From positions 1 through 64,000 of the forward strand of contig NZ_BKDJ01000003.1 of the NCBI RefSeq assembly GCF_008580665.1: a DNA stretch of 64,000 nucleotides, given 5' to 3'. Under the pieces are notes generated by a model, which saw only the letters and a program-made list of their open reading frames with translations, did not search any database and was not told where the DNA came from. This document shows positions 16,215-24,367 of the stretch, piece after piece. Every line of letters begins with the position of its first letter. Position 1 is the stretch's first letter. The position numbers and the translations under genes were made by a program. The DNA comes from Zafaria cholistanensis (GTDB lineage: Bacteria; Actinomycetota; Actinomycetes; Actinomycetales; Micrococcaceae).

Positions 16215-17003
16215 ATGTCTTCAGTCGGTGTCAGTGTGGAGGACGTCGGAGGCGTGGTCCGCATCAGGCTCGAGCGTCCGGAGCGGCGCAACGCCTACGA
16301 CCTCGGCATGGCCAAGGCCATGATCGAGGGCCTGCAGTCCGCCTCGCGGGCGGAGGCCGTTGTCATTAGCGGCAGTGGCGGCTCATTCTGCGCCGGGGGA
16401 GCCCTGGGGCAGCTGAGTGATCCCGACCCGGAGGAGCTGCGCGAACTGTTCACAACCTCGCTGCGCCTGGTTGACGCCATCCGTGCCTGCCCGCGGCCGG
16501 TCATTGCCGCCGTGGACGGCGCGGCGGCCGGCGGCGGCAACGAGTTGGTCATTGCCTGCGATTTCGCGATCGCCACGCGGCGATCGACGTTTGGCCAGAC
16601 GGGGCCCAAGGTCGGCTCGGCTCCCGTGCTCGGCGCCACGAACCTCGCCTCGGTGCAGATCGGCGAAAAGCGCGCCAAGGAAATGTCCTTCATGTGCCGG
16701 CGCTACACCGCGGAGCAGGCCTGCGCGATGGGACTGATCAACGAGGTGGTCCCCGACGGCATGCTGGACGACGGCGTGGACCGCTGGCTTGCGGAGATCC
16801 ACGAGCTCAGCCCCCGCTACCTGGAGATCGCCAAGGTGAGCTCCAATATGTGGTGGAACGCCTCAAAGGACAACATGCAGGCGGGCCTGGAATCCCTGAT
16901 CCAGGCGATCGGCAGCGAGGACATGCGCGAGGGGGCGCAGGCCTTCCTGGAAAAGCGCAAGCCCCGCTTCCGCGACGCTGCCCGCCCGGTGGGCACCGCC
17001 TGA
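16215..17003 (+). CDS. Crotonase-family enzyme, MenB/BadI-like (possible ring-opening hydrolase)
   Basis: A 262-residue crotonase. GGGNELVIACD supplies the first oxyanion/acid motif. The second motif reads TFGQTGPKVGS, followed by KRAKEMSFMCRRYTAEQA and a C-terminal EGAQAFLEKRKPRF. This pattern is that of 1,4-dihydroxynaphthoyl-CoA synthase and 2-ketocyclohexanecarboxyl-CoA hydrolase (BadI) rather than ordinary enoyl-CoA hydratases, in which the second motif carries a Glu. No other menaquinone genes are near, so hydrolytic ring opening is the preferred inference. GGGAG is 5 bases before the ATG; an upstream TTG is less likely. Confidence 0.75.
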   Translation: MSSVGVSVEDVGGVVRIRLERPERRNAYDLGMAKAMIEGLQSASRAEAVVISGSGGSFCAGGALGQLSDPDPEELRELFTTSLRLVDAIRACPRPVIAAVDGAAAGGGNELVIACDFAIATRRSTFGQTGPKVGSAPVLGATNLASVQIGEKRAKEMSFMCRRYTAEQACAMGLINEVVPDGMLDDGVDRWLAEIHELSPRYLEIAKVSSNMWWNASKDNMQAGLESLIQAIGSEDMREGAQAFLEKRKPRFRDAARPVGTA

Positions 17004-17065
17004 TCGGCGCCGCCCCTTTTCCGGCGCTTTTCCTGGCGGCGGGGAGGGGCTTTTCATTTCGCACA

Positions 17066-17090
17066 GAATCTAGGATAATGAATACAACAA
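17066..17090 (+). promoter_or_regulatory. Promoter/operator element shared with 49844-49868
   Basis: Contains GAATCTAGGATAATGA with TAGGAT as a good -10 box, 103 bases upstream of the acyl-CoA dehydrogenase at 17193. The same 25-base block recurs at 49844 with 21 identities, before the KstD-like gene. Confidence 0.5.
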
Positions 17091-17192
17091 ACCTACGGAT
17101 TGGGGAGTGGTGGCACCGCAGGTCCGCCGCTCCCTGTGTTGGCCGCTCTTCGGGGCATTCCCTAGAGATCGATGAAATTGGAGGTGGGGGCC

Positions 17193-18353
17193 GTGACGGT
17201 TTCCGTTGTTGATGAGCATTCCGAGATCCGCAGGCTGGCGGCCCAGGTCGCCGAAGAGGTCTACGCGCCGATGGCCGAGGAACTGGATGTGACCAGGACT
17301 CCCATATCCCTGGAGGAGCGCAGGCGCCTGGGTGAACTGGGGTTCCTGGGGATCACCCACCCGGAGCGCTTCGGCGGCGCCGGGGCCCCCCTGTCGCAGG
17401 CGCTCGCCGTGATCGAGGAATTCGCCAAGGTCTGCCGGCCGGCGGCTTTCCAGATCTTCGAGTCGAACACCGGACCTGCCCAGGTGATCAACCACCTCGG
17501 CACCGAGGAGCAGCGCGAGCGCCTGCTGCCGGACATCATTACCGGAGACAGGACGATGGCGGTGGCGATCTCGGAACCCGACGCCGGCTCGGCGGCCACC
17601 GACGCCAGGACCACCGCCCGCCCGGTCGGCGACGGCTACGTGGTCAACGGCGCCAAGCGCTGGATCTCCAACGGCGGGGAGGCCGACCACTACCTGGTCT
17701 ACGCGCGCCTTTCCGACGCGCCCGGCGCCAAGGGGATCGGCGCCCTCGTCGTGGACAAGACCATGCCCGGCGTCAGCTTCGGGGTGCCCGAGCGGCTGAT
17801 GGGGTTCCGCGGCATCCCGTCCGCGGACGTCATTTTCGATGACGTGCTGGTGCCCAAGGAAAACGTCGTCGTCCCGGCAGGGGAATTCAGCTCGCTTTTC
17901 GGGGCGTTCTCCATCGAGCGAATGGGCAACGCAACAATGTCCCTGGCGATTGGCCAGGCTGCCCTGGACAAGACGCTGGCCTACGTCCAGCAGCGCGAGC
18001 AGTTCGGCAAGCACCTGGTCGAATTCCAGTCGATCCAGATGATGGTGGCGGATATGGTGCTGCAGGTCGAGGCCGCGCGGCTCCTCGTTGAACGCGCCGC
18101 CAACAGCGGCAAGGACGGCATTCCGGACCCGCTCCAGGTTTCGCTGGCCAAGTGCACCGCGAACGAGATGGCCAAGAAGGTCACCGACCTGGCGATCCAG
18201 GTGCACGGGGGCAACGGTTACACCGAGGAGTACGGGCTCGAGCGGCTGCACCGCGACTCCCACGGCTGGGCCATCGCCGGCGGCACGCCGTCGATGCAGC
18301 GCATCCGCATCGTTTCCGAAGTCCTCGGCCGGCGCTTCGACCAGCGCCGGTGA
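17193..18353 (+). CDS. Acyl-CoA dehydrogenase with relocated catalytic glutamate
   Basis: A 386-residue acyl-CoA dehydrogenase. AVAISEPDAGSAATDAR and VNGAKRWISNGGEA give the FAD/substrate core, and QREQFGKHLVEFQSIQ the dimer helix. The C-terminal position that usually holds Glu in a YEGT motif is AGGTPSMQRI here. SIERMGNAT near residue 240 offers a glutamate at the position used by isovaleryl- and long-chain acyl-CoA dehydrogenases. GTG at 17193 is preferred over the ATG at 17172 because GGAGG sits 8 bases before it. It may dehydrogenate a cyclic or branched acyl-CoA. Confidence 0.88.
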   Translation: MTVSVVDEHSEIRRLAAQVAEEVYAPMAEELDVTRTPISLEERRRLGELGFLGITHPERFGGAGAPLSQALAVIEEFAKVCRPAAFQIFESNTGPAQVINHLGTEEQRERLLPDIITGDRTMAVAISEPDAGSAATDARTTARPVGDGYVVNGAKRWISNGGEADHYLVYARLSDAPGAKGIGALVVDKTMPGVSFGVPERLMGFRGIPSADVIFDDVLVPKENVVVPAGEFSSLFGAFSIERMGNATMSLAIGQAALDKTLAYVQQREQFGKHLVEFQSIQMMVADMVLQVEAARLLVERAANSGKDGIPDPLQVSLAKCTANEMAKKVTDLAIQVHGGNGYTEEYGLERLHRDSHGWAIAGGTPSMQRIRIVSEVLGRRFDQRR

Positions 18354-18358
18354 GCGGT

Positions 18359-18391
18359 TCCTGCCGCGGCCCGTCCCGGACCGCGGCAGGA
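18359..18391. terminator. Intercistronic hairpin
   Basis: Arms 18360-18369 and 18381-18390 are perfectly complementary and extend by one A-T pair. It lies between two acyl-CoA dehydrogenase genes 102 bases apart and may separate or tune their expression. Confidence 0.5.
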
Positions 18392-18455
18392 GCCCGTCAT
18401 ACTGCGGGAAGGTTGTGACTATGTGCAATTCTTCGCTTGAGAGACAGGAGCCGTT

Positions 18456-19637
18456 GTGAGCGTTGACCTGGGTACGGACATGGAAGCAGTTGCGGAGCCG
18501 ACAGGGCCGGACTTCGATTTGGGCGAGGGCCACAGGCTGATCAGGGAGCAGGCGCGGGCGCTTGCCGCCGCCGTCGAGTCCCTGGCCACCGAGGCCGACG
18601 CCTCCTCCGAGCTGCACGAGCCCATGCGGGCGGCACTGGCCGCCTCCGGGCTGGCCGGGCATGTGGTGCCGGCCGCGTACGGGGGACGCTCGGAAACCCT
18701 GGATCCGCTGGCGATCACCGTCATCCGTGAGGCGCTGATGTATTCGTCGGCCCACTTGGACTCGCTTTTCGGGGTGCAGGGCATCGGTTCCTACACCCTC
18801 ACGGCCGGAGGGAGCGAGGAGCTCAAGCGGCACTGGCTTCCCCGGGTCGTTACCCTCGAAGCCATCGCGGCCATCGCCCTGACCGAACCGGGTGTGGGGT
18901 CCGACCTGAGGGCCGTCCAGACGAGCATCGAGCCGGTGGAGGGCGGGCTGCGGGTGCGTGGACGCAAGTCCTTCATCACCAACGGCGGTGCCGCCTCGTT
19001 CTACTGCGTCCTTGGCCGCGAGGGCGACGGGTACTCCATGGTCCTGGTCCCGGCCGACGCCCAAGGGCTGACCGCGCACCCCGGCGATGACCTGATCGCC
19101 CCGCACATCCTCGGCGAGCTGGAGTTCGACGACGTCGTCGTGCCGGCCGGAAACCGGCTGGGGGTTCCGGGGAAGGCCTTCTCACTCATGCTCCAGGCGC
19201 TCGCCGTCTTCCGGGTCTCCGTGGCGGGCTCCGCCGTCGGCCTGGCGCAGGCGGCACTGGACGAGGCCCTGGCCCACGCCCGGAGCCGCGAGCAGTTCGG
19301 CGCCCCGCTTATCGAGTTGGGCTCGGTCGCGCAGTCGCTGGCGCTGTGCTGGACGGAAGTGGAAACGTCCCGCGCCATGGCCTACCGCGCGGCCTCCCTG
19401 GCCCGCACCGACCCGCTGGGACACCTGGACTTTTCCTCGATGGCCAAGGTCAGCGCCACCGAGGCTGCCGGGCGCGTCGTGGACCGCGCGGTGCAGGTCA
19501 TGGGACGCTTCGGGCTGGTGCGGGGGTCGAAGATTGAACGGCTGTACCGCAACGCCCGGCCGCTGCGCATCTACGAGGGCTCCACCGAGGTGCTGCTCGA
19601 TTCGCTGGCCCGGCGCCTGCGAAAGGCCGCAAAATGA
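18456..19637 (+). CDS. Acyl-CoA dehydrogenase
   Basis: A 393-residue FAD acyl-CoA dehydrogenase. ALTEPGVGSDLRAVQ and GRKSFITNGGAASFYC form the mid-domain; RSREQFGAPLIELGSV the C-domain helix; and the catalytic glutamate is in RIYEGSTEVLLDSL. The GTG start has CAGGAG 6 bases upstream. The stop overlaps the start of the amidohydrolase (ATGA), so they are translated together. The neighbouring dehydrogenase at 17193 differs in catalytic layout, suggesting that the two act on different intermediates. Confidence 0.9.
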   Translation: MSVDLGTDMEAVAEPTGPDFDLGEGHRLIREQARALAAAVESLATEADASSELHEPMRAALAASGLAGHVVPAAYGGRSETLDPLAITVIREALMYSSAHLDSLFGVQGIGSYTLTAGGSEELKRHWLPRVVTLEAIAAIALTEPGVGSDLRAVQTSIEPVEGGLRVRGRKSFITNGGAASFYCVLGREGDGYSMVLVPADAQGLTAHPGDDLIAPHILGELEFDDVVVPAGNRLGVPGKAFSLMLQALAVFRVSVAGSAVGLAQAALDEALAHARSREQFGAPLIELGSVAQSLALCWTEVETSRAMAYRAASLARTDPLGHLDFSSMAKVSATEAAGRVVDRAVQVMGRFGLVRGSKIERLYRNARPLRIYEGSTEVLLDSLARRLRKAAK

Positions 19638-20440
19638 AGCCCGAACTCATCATCGATGCGCATACTCACGTGTGGCCGGACAAGATTGCGGGGCTGGCGC
19701 TGAACTCCAACCCGGTTCCGGGGCTGGAACCGCGTGGCAGCGGCACCGTTGCCGGGCTGGATGCCGCGATGGACCTGCATGGGGTCCAGGCCAGTTGCTG
19801 TTTGGGCATTGCGAACGAGGCGCGGCACGTGGATTCGGTCAACCGCTTCGTGGCCGGCTTGGCCGACCCCCGGCGGTACCCCGTGGGGACGGTCCATGTG
19901 GACCTGTCCGTCGAGGAAAACCTCGCGAGCCTGCGCCGGCACGGCATCAGGAGCGTGAAGCTGCATCCCCTGTTCCAGAACTTCGCCCTCAACGATCCGC
20001 GGCTGTGGCGGATCCTGGAGGCCTTCGGTTCGGAGATCTCGGTCATCACCCACGTGGGCCAGGGCGGCGACGCGCGCACCAACGCGTTGTCGAGCCCCAA
20101 AATGATCGCGGACATCGCCCGTCAGTTCCCCAACCTGACCCTGATGGCCTGCCACTTCGGAGGTTACAAGATCCTTGACGATGCGGAGGAGATGCTCGCC
20201 GGGGCCGACGTCATCCTAGAGACGTCCTGGCCGCCGACCTTGAGCACGCTGGCCCCGGATCGGGTCCGAAGACTGATCCGCAACCACGGTGCCGAGCGCA
20301 TCGTCTTCGGCTCCGACTGGCCGATGACCAACCCCGGCGAGGAGATCGCCGCGATCCACGGGCTTGGGCTTACCGATGAGGAAACCCGCCAGGTGCTCGG
20401 TGCCAACCTCGCCCGGTTCCTGCAACTGTCCCCGCTGTAG
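19634..20440 (+). CDS. Amidohydrolase-2 family protein (ACMSD-like)
   Basis: A 268-residue TIM-barrel metal enzyme. The DAHTHVW motif at the N-terminus provides two metal histidines. VKLHPLFQNF, VITHVGQGG and MACHFGGYK carry further His residues, and VFGSDWPMTNP the catalytic Asp. Members hydrolyse C-N or C-C bonds or decarboxylate (ACMSD, 2-pyrone dicarboxylate lactonase), so a lactone, cyclic diketone or beta-keto acid substrate is possible. It is coupled by ATGA to the preceding acyl-CoA dehydrogenase. Confidence 0.82.
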   Translation: MKPELIIDAHTHVWPDKIAGLALNSNPVPGLEPRGSGTVAGLDAAMDLHGVQASCCLGIANEARHVDSVNRFVAGLADPRRYPVGTVHVDLSVEENLASLRRHGIRSVKLHPLFQNFALNDPRLWRILEAFGSEISVITHVGQGGDARTNALSSPKMIADIARQFPNLTLMACHFGGYKILDDAEEMLAGADVILETSWPPTLSTLAPDRVRRLIRNHGAERIVFGSDWPMTNPGEEIAAIHGLGLTDEETRQVLGANLARFLQLSPL

Positions 20441-20508
20441 GTGGCGGGCAGGGCCTGCCGCCGCTTTGGCGGGTTGTTGACGCACGCCGCAAGAAAGGGA
20501 GTGAAGGC

Positions 20509-21012
20509 ATGGGAAAGACCGGTATCGACGATCTGGAGGACCTGCGCAAACTGAGGCTCGGAGGGGATGGCCAGGCCGAACTCATCAGCGCACAATCCGA
20601 ATGCACCTTCGTCTTCACGAATGAGGACGGCTGGGCAAGTGGGGTGGTGATGTCCTACATCGAGATCGGGGGTTTCTTCTGGGTTACGGCGGTTGAAGGG
20701 CGGGCCCATGTGCGCGGCATCGAGAAGGACCCCCGCGCCAGCATAGTGATCTCCAACGCCGGGACCGGCCTGGCCGGACGCCGGATGGTCTCGCTGCGCG
20801 GGACCGCAATCATCCACCGCGACGCCGACACGAAGGCGATGTTCCTGGAAAAGTTCGCCGCCAGGCACCAGCCCGGGAATCCCGCGGACTTTATCCGCCT
20901 GTTGGACAGTCCCCGGCGCGTGGTGATCCAGTTTCATCCCACGGCGGTTGCGGTGAGCCACGATTCCACCAAGATGCCAGGCGATGGCCGGGGCGGTACC
21001 GGCGCGCCCTGA
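20509..21012 (+). CDS. Pyridoxamine-phosphate-oxidase-fold (FDOR) protein
   Basis: A 167-residue split-barrel protein. SECTFVFTNEDGWASGVVMSYIE, FFWVTAVEGRAHVRGIEKDPRASIVISN and a following GRRMVSLRGTAIIH match, in shorter pieces, the flavin/F420-binding PPOX superfamily of actinobacteria. It may reduce double bonds with F420H2 or bind flavin; no catalytic residue can be named. A clear AAGGGAG precedes the ATG. It ends the 16215-21012 set, closed by a 21-bp hairpin. Confidence 0.75.
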   Translation: MGKTGIDDLEDLRKLRLGGDGQAELISAQSECTFVFTNEDGWASGVVMSYIEIGGFFWVTAVEGRAHVRGIEKDPRASIVISNAGTGLAGRRMVSLRGTAIIHRDADTKAMFLEKFAARHQPGNPADFIRLLDSPRRVVIQFHPTAVAVSHDSTKMPGDGRGGTGAP

Positions 21013-21025
21013 TGCAGGGGAACCG

Positions 21026-21078
21026 CCGCATGAGAATCGCCCCCGGGTTATGGAAATCCGGGGGCGATTCTCATGCGG
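21026..21078. terminator. Perfect 21-bp hairpin terminator
   Basis: Arms 21026-21046 and 21058-21078 are perfectly complementary around an 11-base loop, 13 bases after the PPOX-protein stop. It is among the strongest hairpins in the window and closes the plus-strand set beginning at 16215. Confidence 0.85.
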
Positions 21079-21202
21079 TGGCCCTGGAGCCGGCGCGTCC
21101 ACATCCCGGTCCGGGGAGGGTTTCGCCACCCCGGCCCGACAGCCTTGGCCCCGCCGGCCGACGGGCACGAGGGGCGCTGTGTTTTGGGGCGGTCCCCAAA
21201 CC

Positions 21203-21249
21203 TTGACTAAATGCTGATAATCATATTGTCTATTCGTGACTTAAGTCAC
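21203..21249 (+). promoter_or_regulatory. Promoter and two operator-like dyads of the KstD-like gene
   Basis: TTGACT at 21203-21208 is a possible -35 box. TGATAATCA (21215-21223) is a palindrome with a central A, matching the ATGATTATCAT site at 59759. GTGACTTAAGTCAC (21236-21249) is a perfect 14-base palindrome 24 bases before the GTG start. No clean -10 box is seen at standard spacing. Confidence 0.5.
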
Positions 21250-21272
21250 ATGCCGGACAAAGGAGCCTGGTA

Positions 21273-23006
21273 GTGGGGAATATGGACCGTAAGCCGAGAC
21301 CGAGCGGCAGTGGGGCGGTTGTTGTTGTCGGTGCCGGCCTTTCCGGCCTGGCCACCGCGTTGGGGGTGGCGCTGCGGGGAGGCAGTGCCGTCGTGCTGGA
21401 GGCCTCGGACCTGGTAGGCGGCGCTGCCGCCTACTCGGGAGGCCAGGTGTGGTCGGGCGCCAACCATGTTGCCGAGAGAAACGGCATCGAGGATTCCTTG
21501 GAGCTCACCGAGCAGTACATTCGCGCCATCGCCCACGACGCGCCGGAGGTGCTCGACGAGGTGGCCATGAAGCGCTGGATAGAGGCCTCGCCCGAGGCGA
21601 TGAAGTATTGGGAAGAGGTCGGCGCCATTCGGTGGGCCATGATCCCGGGGCTGGCCGACTACCACAACGAGGCCCAAGGTGCCTTGCCGGAGGGCCGCTA
21701 CCTCACCAACGCGGTGATCGATGGCAGCATGCTCGGAGAGTGGCGCGAACGCCTGCGCTACAGCCCGTACTTCCCCGTGGGGCAGACCTACGACGAGATG
21801 CTGGGCAAGGGGCGCCGGGCCAGCTACGTCGAGGGCGACTCCCCGTCCAAGCATGGGCATGCCGGGTTGCCGGCGTTTGGCCTCGCGGACGGCAGCCACG
21901 GCAGCAGCGGGGATGGGGACGGGGATCCACTGACCTTTGGAACCGGCGTCGTGGCTTCTTTCCTCGCCCGCGTGCTCTCCGAGCCGTTGATCGACATCCG
22001 GCTTGAGCACCGGGTCGTGGAGCTCCTGACGGATTCGTCCGGCTCGGTGGTCGGGGTGCGGGCCGAGTCCCCCGACGGGGTCGTCCAGGTCGACGGGCCG
22101 GTCATCCTGGCCACGAGCACCTACGACTGGGACCCCGAACTGGTTCGGGAAATGCTCGGCGTGGACCCGGAGGACTTCGGCAGCGTGGCACCCGAGACGC
22201 TGCGGGGCGACGGGATCCGCCTGGCCCGAGCCGTGGGTGGCGACATCACGAAGATCCCACCCACCGCCGTGCCGATCCTGCCGGGGTGGCGCTCGCAGGT
22301 GGGCGCGGGCTTTGGGTATGGGCCCGAGTATGCGATGCCGCATTCGATGATCGTCGACCGGGCCGGCAACCGGTACTGCAACGACTCCTACTGGGTCGAC
22401 ATCGTCGCCAAGACCTTGAATCCCGGTGAGCGGCACCTGCCCTTCTTCCTCATCTGGGACGACCAGCACCGGATGAAGTACGGCCTGGCTCAAACGCCTC
22501 CCGGGGGAGAGTATCCGGAAGGGTGGGTAACCTCCGCGCCGAGCCTCCCGGAACTGGGTTGGAAGCTTGGCATCGACGGCGAGCAGCTGGAACGGACCGC
22601 CGAGCGCTTCAGCGAGAATGCGCGAAGGGGCGAGGACCCGGACTTCGGGCGGGGCACGGTGACCTACGTCAACAAGTTCGCCGGCGATCCTTCAAACAAG
22701 CCCAGCCCCGTGCTGGGCGAAATCGCCCGGGCCCCGTTCCACGGAATCCGGCTGAAGTTCGTGGGGACCGGGATTGGCTCCAGTGGCGTGCGGATCGACG
22801 GCGAGGGCCGCGCGCTCGACGCGCGGGGGCACCCAATCGGGGGGCTGTATGCCGTGGGGTCGGCGGCCGGCATGTCAACGACGGGGACCGGATACAACAG
22901 CGGTATCGCCCTGGGCCGCGGCCTGACGCTTGCCTACCTTGTTGCCAACGAACTGACGGGCGGGACGGATGGGGTGGGCGCGGGCCTGCGCTCTGCGGCC
23001 CGCTGA
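21273..23006 (+). CDS. FAD-binding dehydrogenase, KstD / fumarate-reductase-flavoprotein family
   Basis: A 577-residue flavoprotein. The N-terminal dinucleotide motif VVVVGAGLSGLATALGVAL and VVLEASDLVGGAAAYSGG anchor FAD; the late segments MIVDRAGNRYCNDSYW and GSAAGMSTTGTGYNSGIALGRG close the FAD site. The fold is that of 3-ketosteroid delta-1 and delta-4 dehydrogenases, which desaturate ring ketones. The GTG at 21273 has AGGAG 7 bases upstream and is preferred to the ATG at 21282. A second, diverged member is at 50055. Ring dehydrogenation fits the pathway, but the substrate need not be a steroid. Confidence 0.85.
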   Translation: MGNMDRKPRPSGSGAVVVVGAGLSGLATALGVALRGGSAVVLEASDLVGGAAAYSGGQVWSGANHVAERNGIEDSLELTEQYIRAIAHDAPEVLDEVAMKRWIEASPEAMKYWEEVGAIRWAMIPGLADYHNEAQGALPEGRYLTNAVIDGSMLGEWRERLRYSPYFPVGQTYDEMLGKGRRASYVEGDSPSKHGHAGLPAFGLADGSHGSSGDGDGDPLTFGTGVVASFLARVLSEPLIDIRLEHRVVELLTDSSGSVVGVRAESPDGVVQVDGPVILATSTYDWDPELVREMLGVDPEDFGSVAPETLRGDGIRLARAVGGDITKIPPTAVPILPGWRSQVGAGFGYGPEYAMPHSMIVDRAGNRYCNDSYWVDIVAKTLNPGERHLPFFLIWDDQHRMKYGLAQTPPGGEYPEGWVTSAPSLPELGWKLGIDGEQLERTAERFSENARRGEDPDFGRGTVTYVNKFAGDPSNKPSPVLGEIARAPFHGIRLKFVGTGIGSSGVRIDGEGRALDARGHPIGGLYAVGSAAGMSTTGTGYNSGIALGRGLTLAYLVANELTGGTDGVGAGLRSAAR

Positions 23007-23070
23007 AGCCGGCGGCCCAAAACCCGGCCTCTCTCCGGGGTGGCCAGTGCCAAGGGAGCAGGCTACTATC

Positions 23071-23094
23071 TCAATAATTTATACATATCATTAG
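23071..23094 (+). promoter_or_regulatory. AT-rich promoter zone of the liv operon
   Basis: An AT-rich block in the 104-base gap before livK contains AATAATTTATAC and ATATCATTA, the latter resembling the ATGATWA half-site on the opposite strand. TTTATAC offers a -10-like box. Confidence 0.4.
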
Positions 23095-23110
23095 AATGAA
23101 AGGCGCAATC

Positions 23111-24289
23111 ATGGGAGTTCCTGTACAACGACGTCGGTTGCTCAAGATGACAGCGGCCCTGGCGGGCATGGCCATGCTGGCCGCCTGCGGCGGCGGCACC
23201 GGCGCCGCCGCCCAGAACGCGGGGGGCGAAGGCGGCATCGCGAGCAACATCAAGCTCATGGGCGTCTATGACACCACGGGACCGGTCGCCTACGCGGGCG
23301 TCGGCGCCTCCAAGGGCATGAAGCTGGCCATGGAGGAGATCGAGAAGCAGGCCTTCCTCGGCCCGGACGTCAAACTCACCCTCGACGAGGTGGACACGGC
23401 CGGCGCGATCGAGCGGGCCTCCAGCGAAGTGTCCCGGGCCATCGCCGACTCGGAGGTCAAGGCGATTTTCGGGCCCGTCTCCGGGCAGCAGGCCGCAACG
23501 GTCGCACCCATCGTCGAACAGGCCGGCGTGCCGACCATCTTCAACCAGGCGGGGTCGGAGGGCGTGGTCATCGGCGACTTCACTTTCCGCGGCACCGCTC
23601 CCATGTACAGCTACTACGACATCGCCGCCAAGTACCTGGCCGACAAGGGCCTGACCGACGTTGCGGTGATCTACAACGGAACGTTCCCGACCTTCGCCGA
23701 AATCGGCCAGAAGGAGTTCCCGAGGCTGGCCGGAGAGCACGGCCTCACCGTCAGCTCCAGCTACGCGGTCCAGAGCAACACCCAGGATTTCACCGCACAG
23801 GCACAGGAAATCGCCGCGAAGAAACCCGACGCCGTCGTCCTGCTCCTGATCGCCCCACAGGCGGTGACCGCCCTCACGCAGCTGGGCCAGGCCGGGTACG
23901 AGGGCCAGACCGTGGGCAGCTCCGTCCAGGCGGCGGGCAACGTGGCCCAAGCGGGCGAGCACGCCGCCGGCCTCGTGTACCCGGTGGACTTTTCCGCGGC
24001 GCAGGACGACGAAACCGCGGTGAAATTCGTCGAGGAGTTCACGAAGAAGTACGGCAAGGCTCCCGACCAGTACGCGGCCGAGGGGTACGACTCGATGTGG
24101 TGGCTGGCCCGGGCCATCAAGGCCAGCGGCGATTCCAGCCGCGCGGGGATCCAGAAGGGCCTGCAGAAGGTCGCCGCGGAAGGCTTCGAGGGCGTCATGG
24201 GCGACCTCACCTTCGAGGGCAATGACCTGCGTGTGAAGGGTGTCCTGGTGCAATGGGACGGCTCCAAGGAACGGCTCGCCACCGAGTGA
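23111..24289 (+). CDS. livK: Branched-chain-amino-acid-type ABC transporter substrate-binding lipoprotein
   Basis: A 392-residue lipoprotein. The signal has RRR, a hydrophobic helix and the lipobox LAAC, followed by a Gly/Ala linker. The mature part begins IKLMGVYDTTGPVAYAG and has PVSGQQAATVAPIVEQAGVP, the type-I periplasmic fold of LivK. Such proteins also bind aromatic and aliphatic carboxylates. The ATG at 23111 is preferred to that at 23096 because GAAAGG lies about 7 bases upstream. In this catabolic setting the ligand is more likely a pathway acid than leucine. A decayed copy lies after livF. Confidence 0.9.
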   Translation: MGVPVQRRRLLKMTAALAGMAMLAACGGGTGAAAQNAGGEGGIASNIKLMGVYDTTGPVAYAGVGASKGMKLAMEEIEKQAFLGPDVKLTLDEVDTAGAIERASSEVSRAIADSEVKAIFGPVSGQQAATVAPIVEQAGVPTIFNQAGSEGVVIGDFTFRGTAPMYSYYDIAAKYLADKGLTDVAVIYNGTFPTFAEIGQKEFPRLAGEHGLTVSSSYAVQSNTQDFTAQAQEIAAKKPDAVVLLLIAPQAVTALTQLGQAGYEGQTVGSSVQAAGNVAQAGEHAAGLVYPVDFSAAQDDETAVKFVEEFTKKYGKAPDQYAAEGYDSMWWLARAIKASGDSSRAGIQKGLQKVAAEGFEGVMGDLTFEGNDLRVKGVLVQWDGSKERLATE

Positions 24290-24294
24290 TTGAA

Positions 24295-24329
24295 GGGCGC
24301 GGCCGGGCCTCCGGTGCCCGGCCGCGCCC
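24295..24329. terminator. Hairpin between livK and livH
   Basis: Perfect 13-base arms (24295-24307, 24317-24329) with a 9-base loop, immediately after livK. In ABC operons such a structure commonly lets the binding protein be made in excess of the membrane parts. Confidence 0.7.
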
Positions 24330-24367
24330 TGGATCGACACCACAGTCGAGTTGAAAGGACAGGCGGC

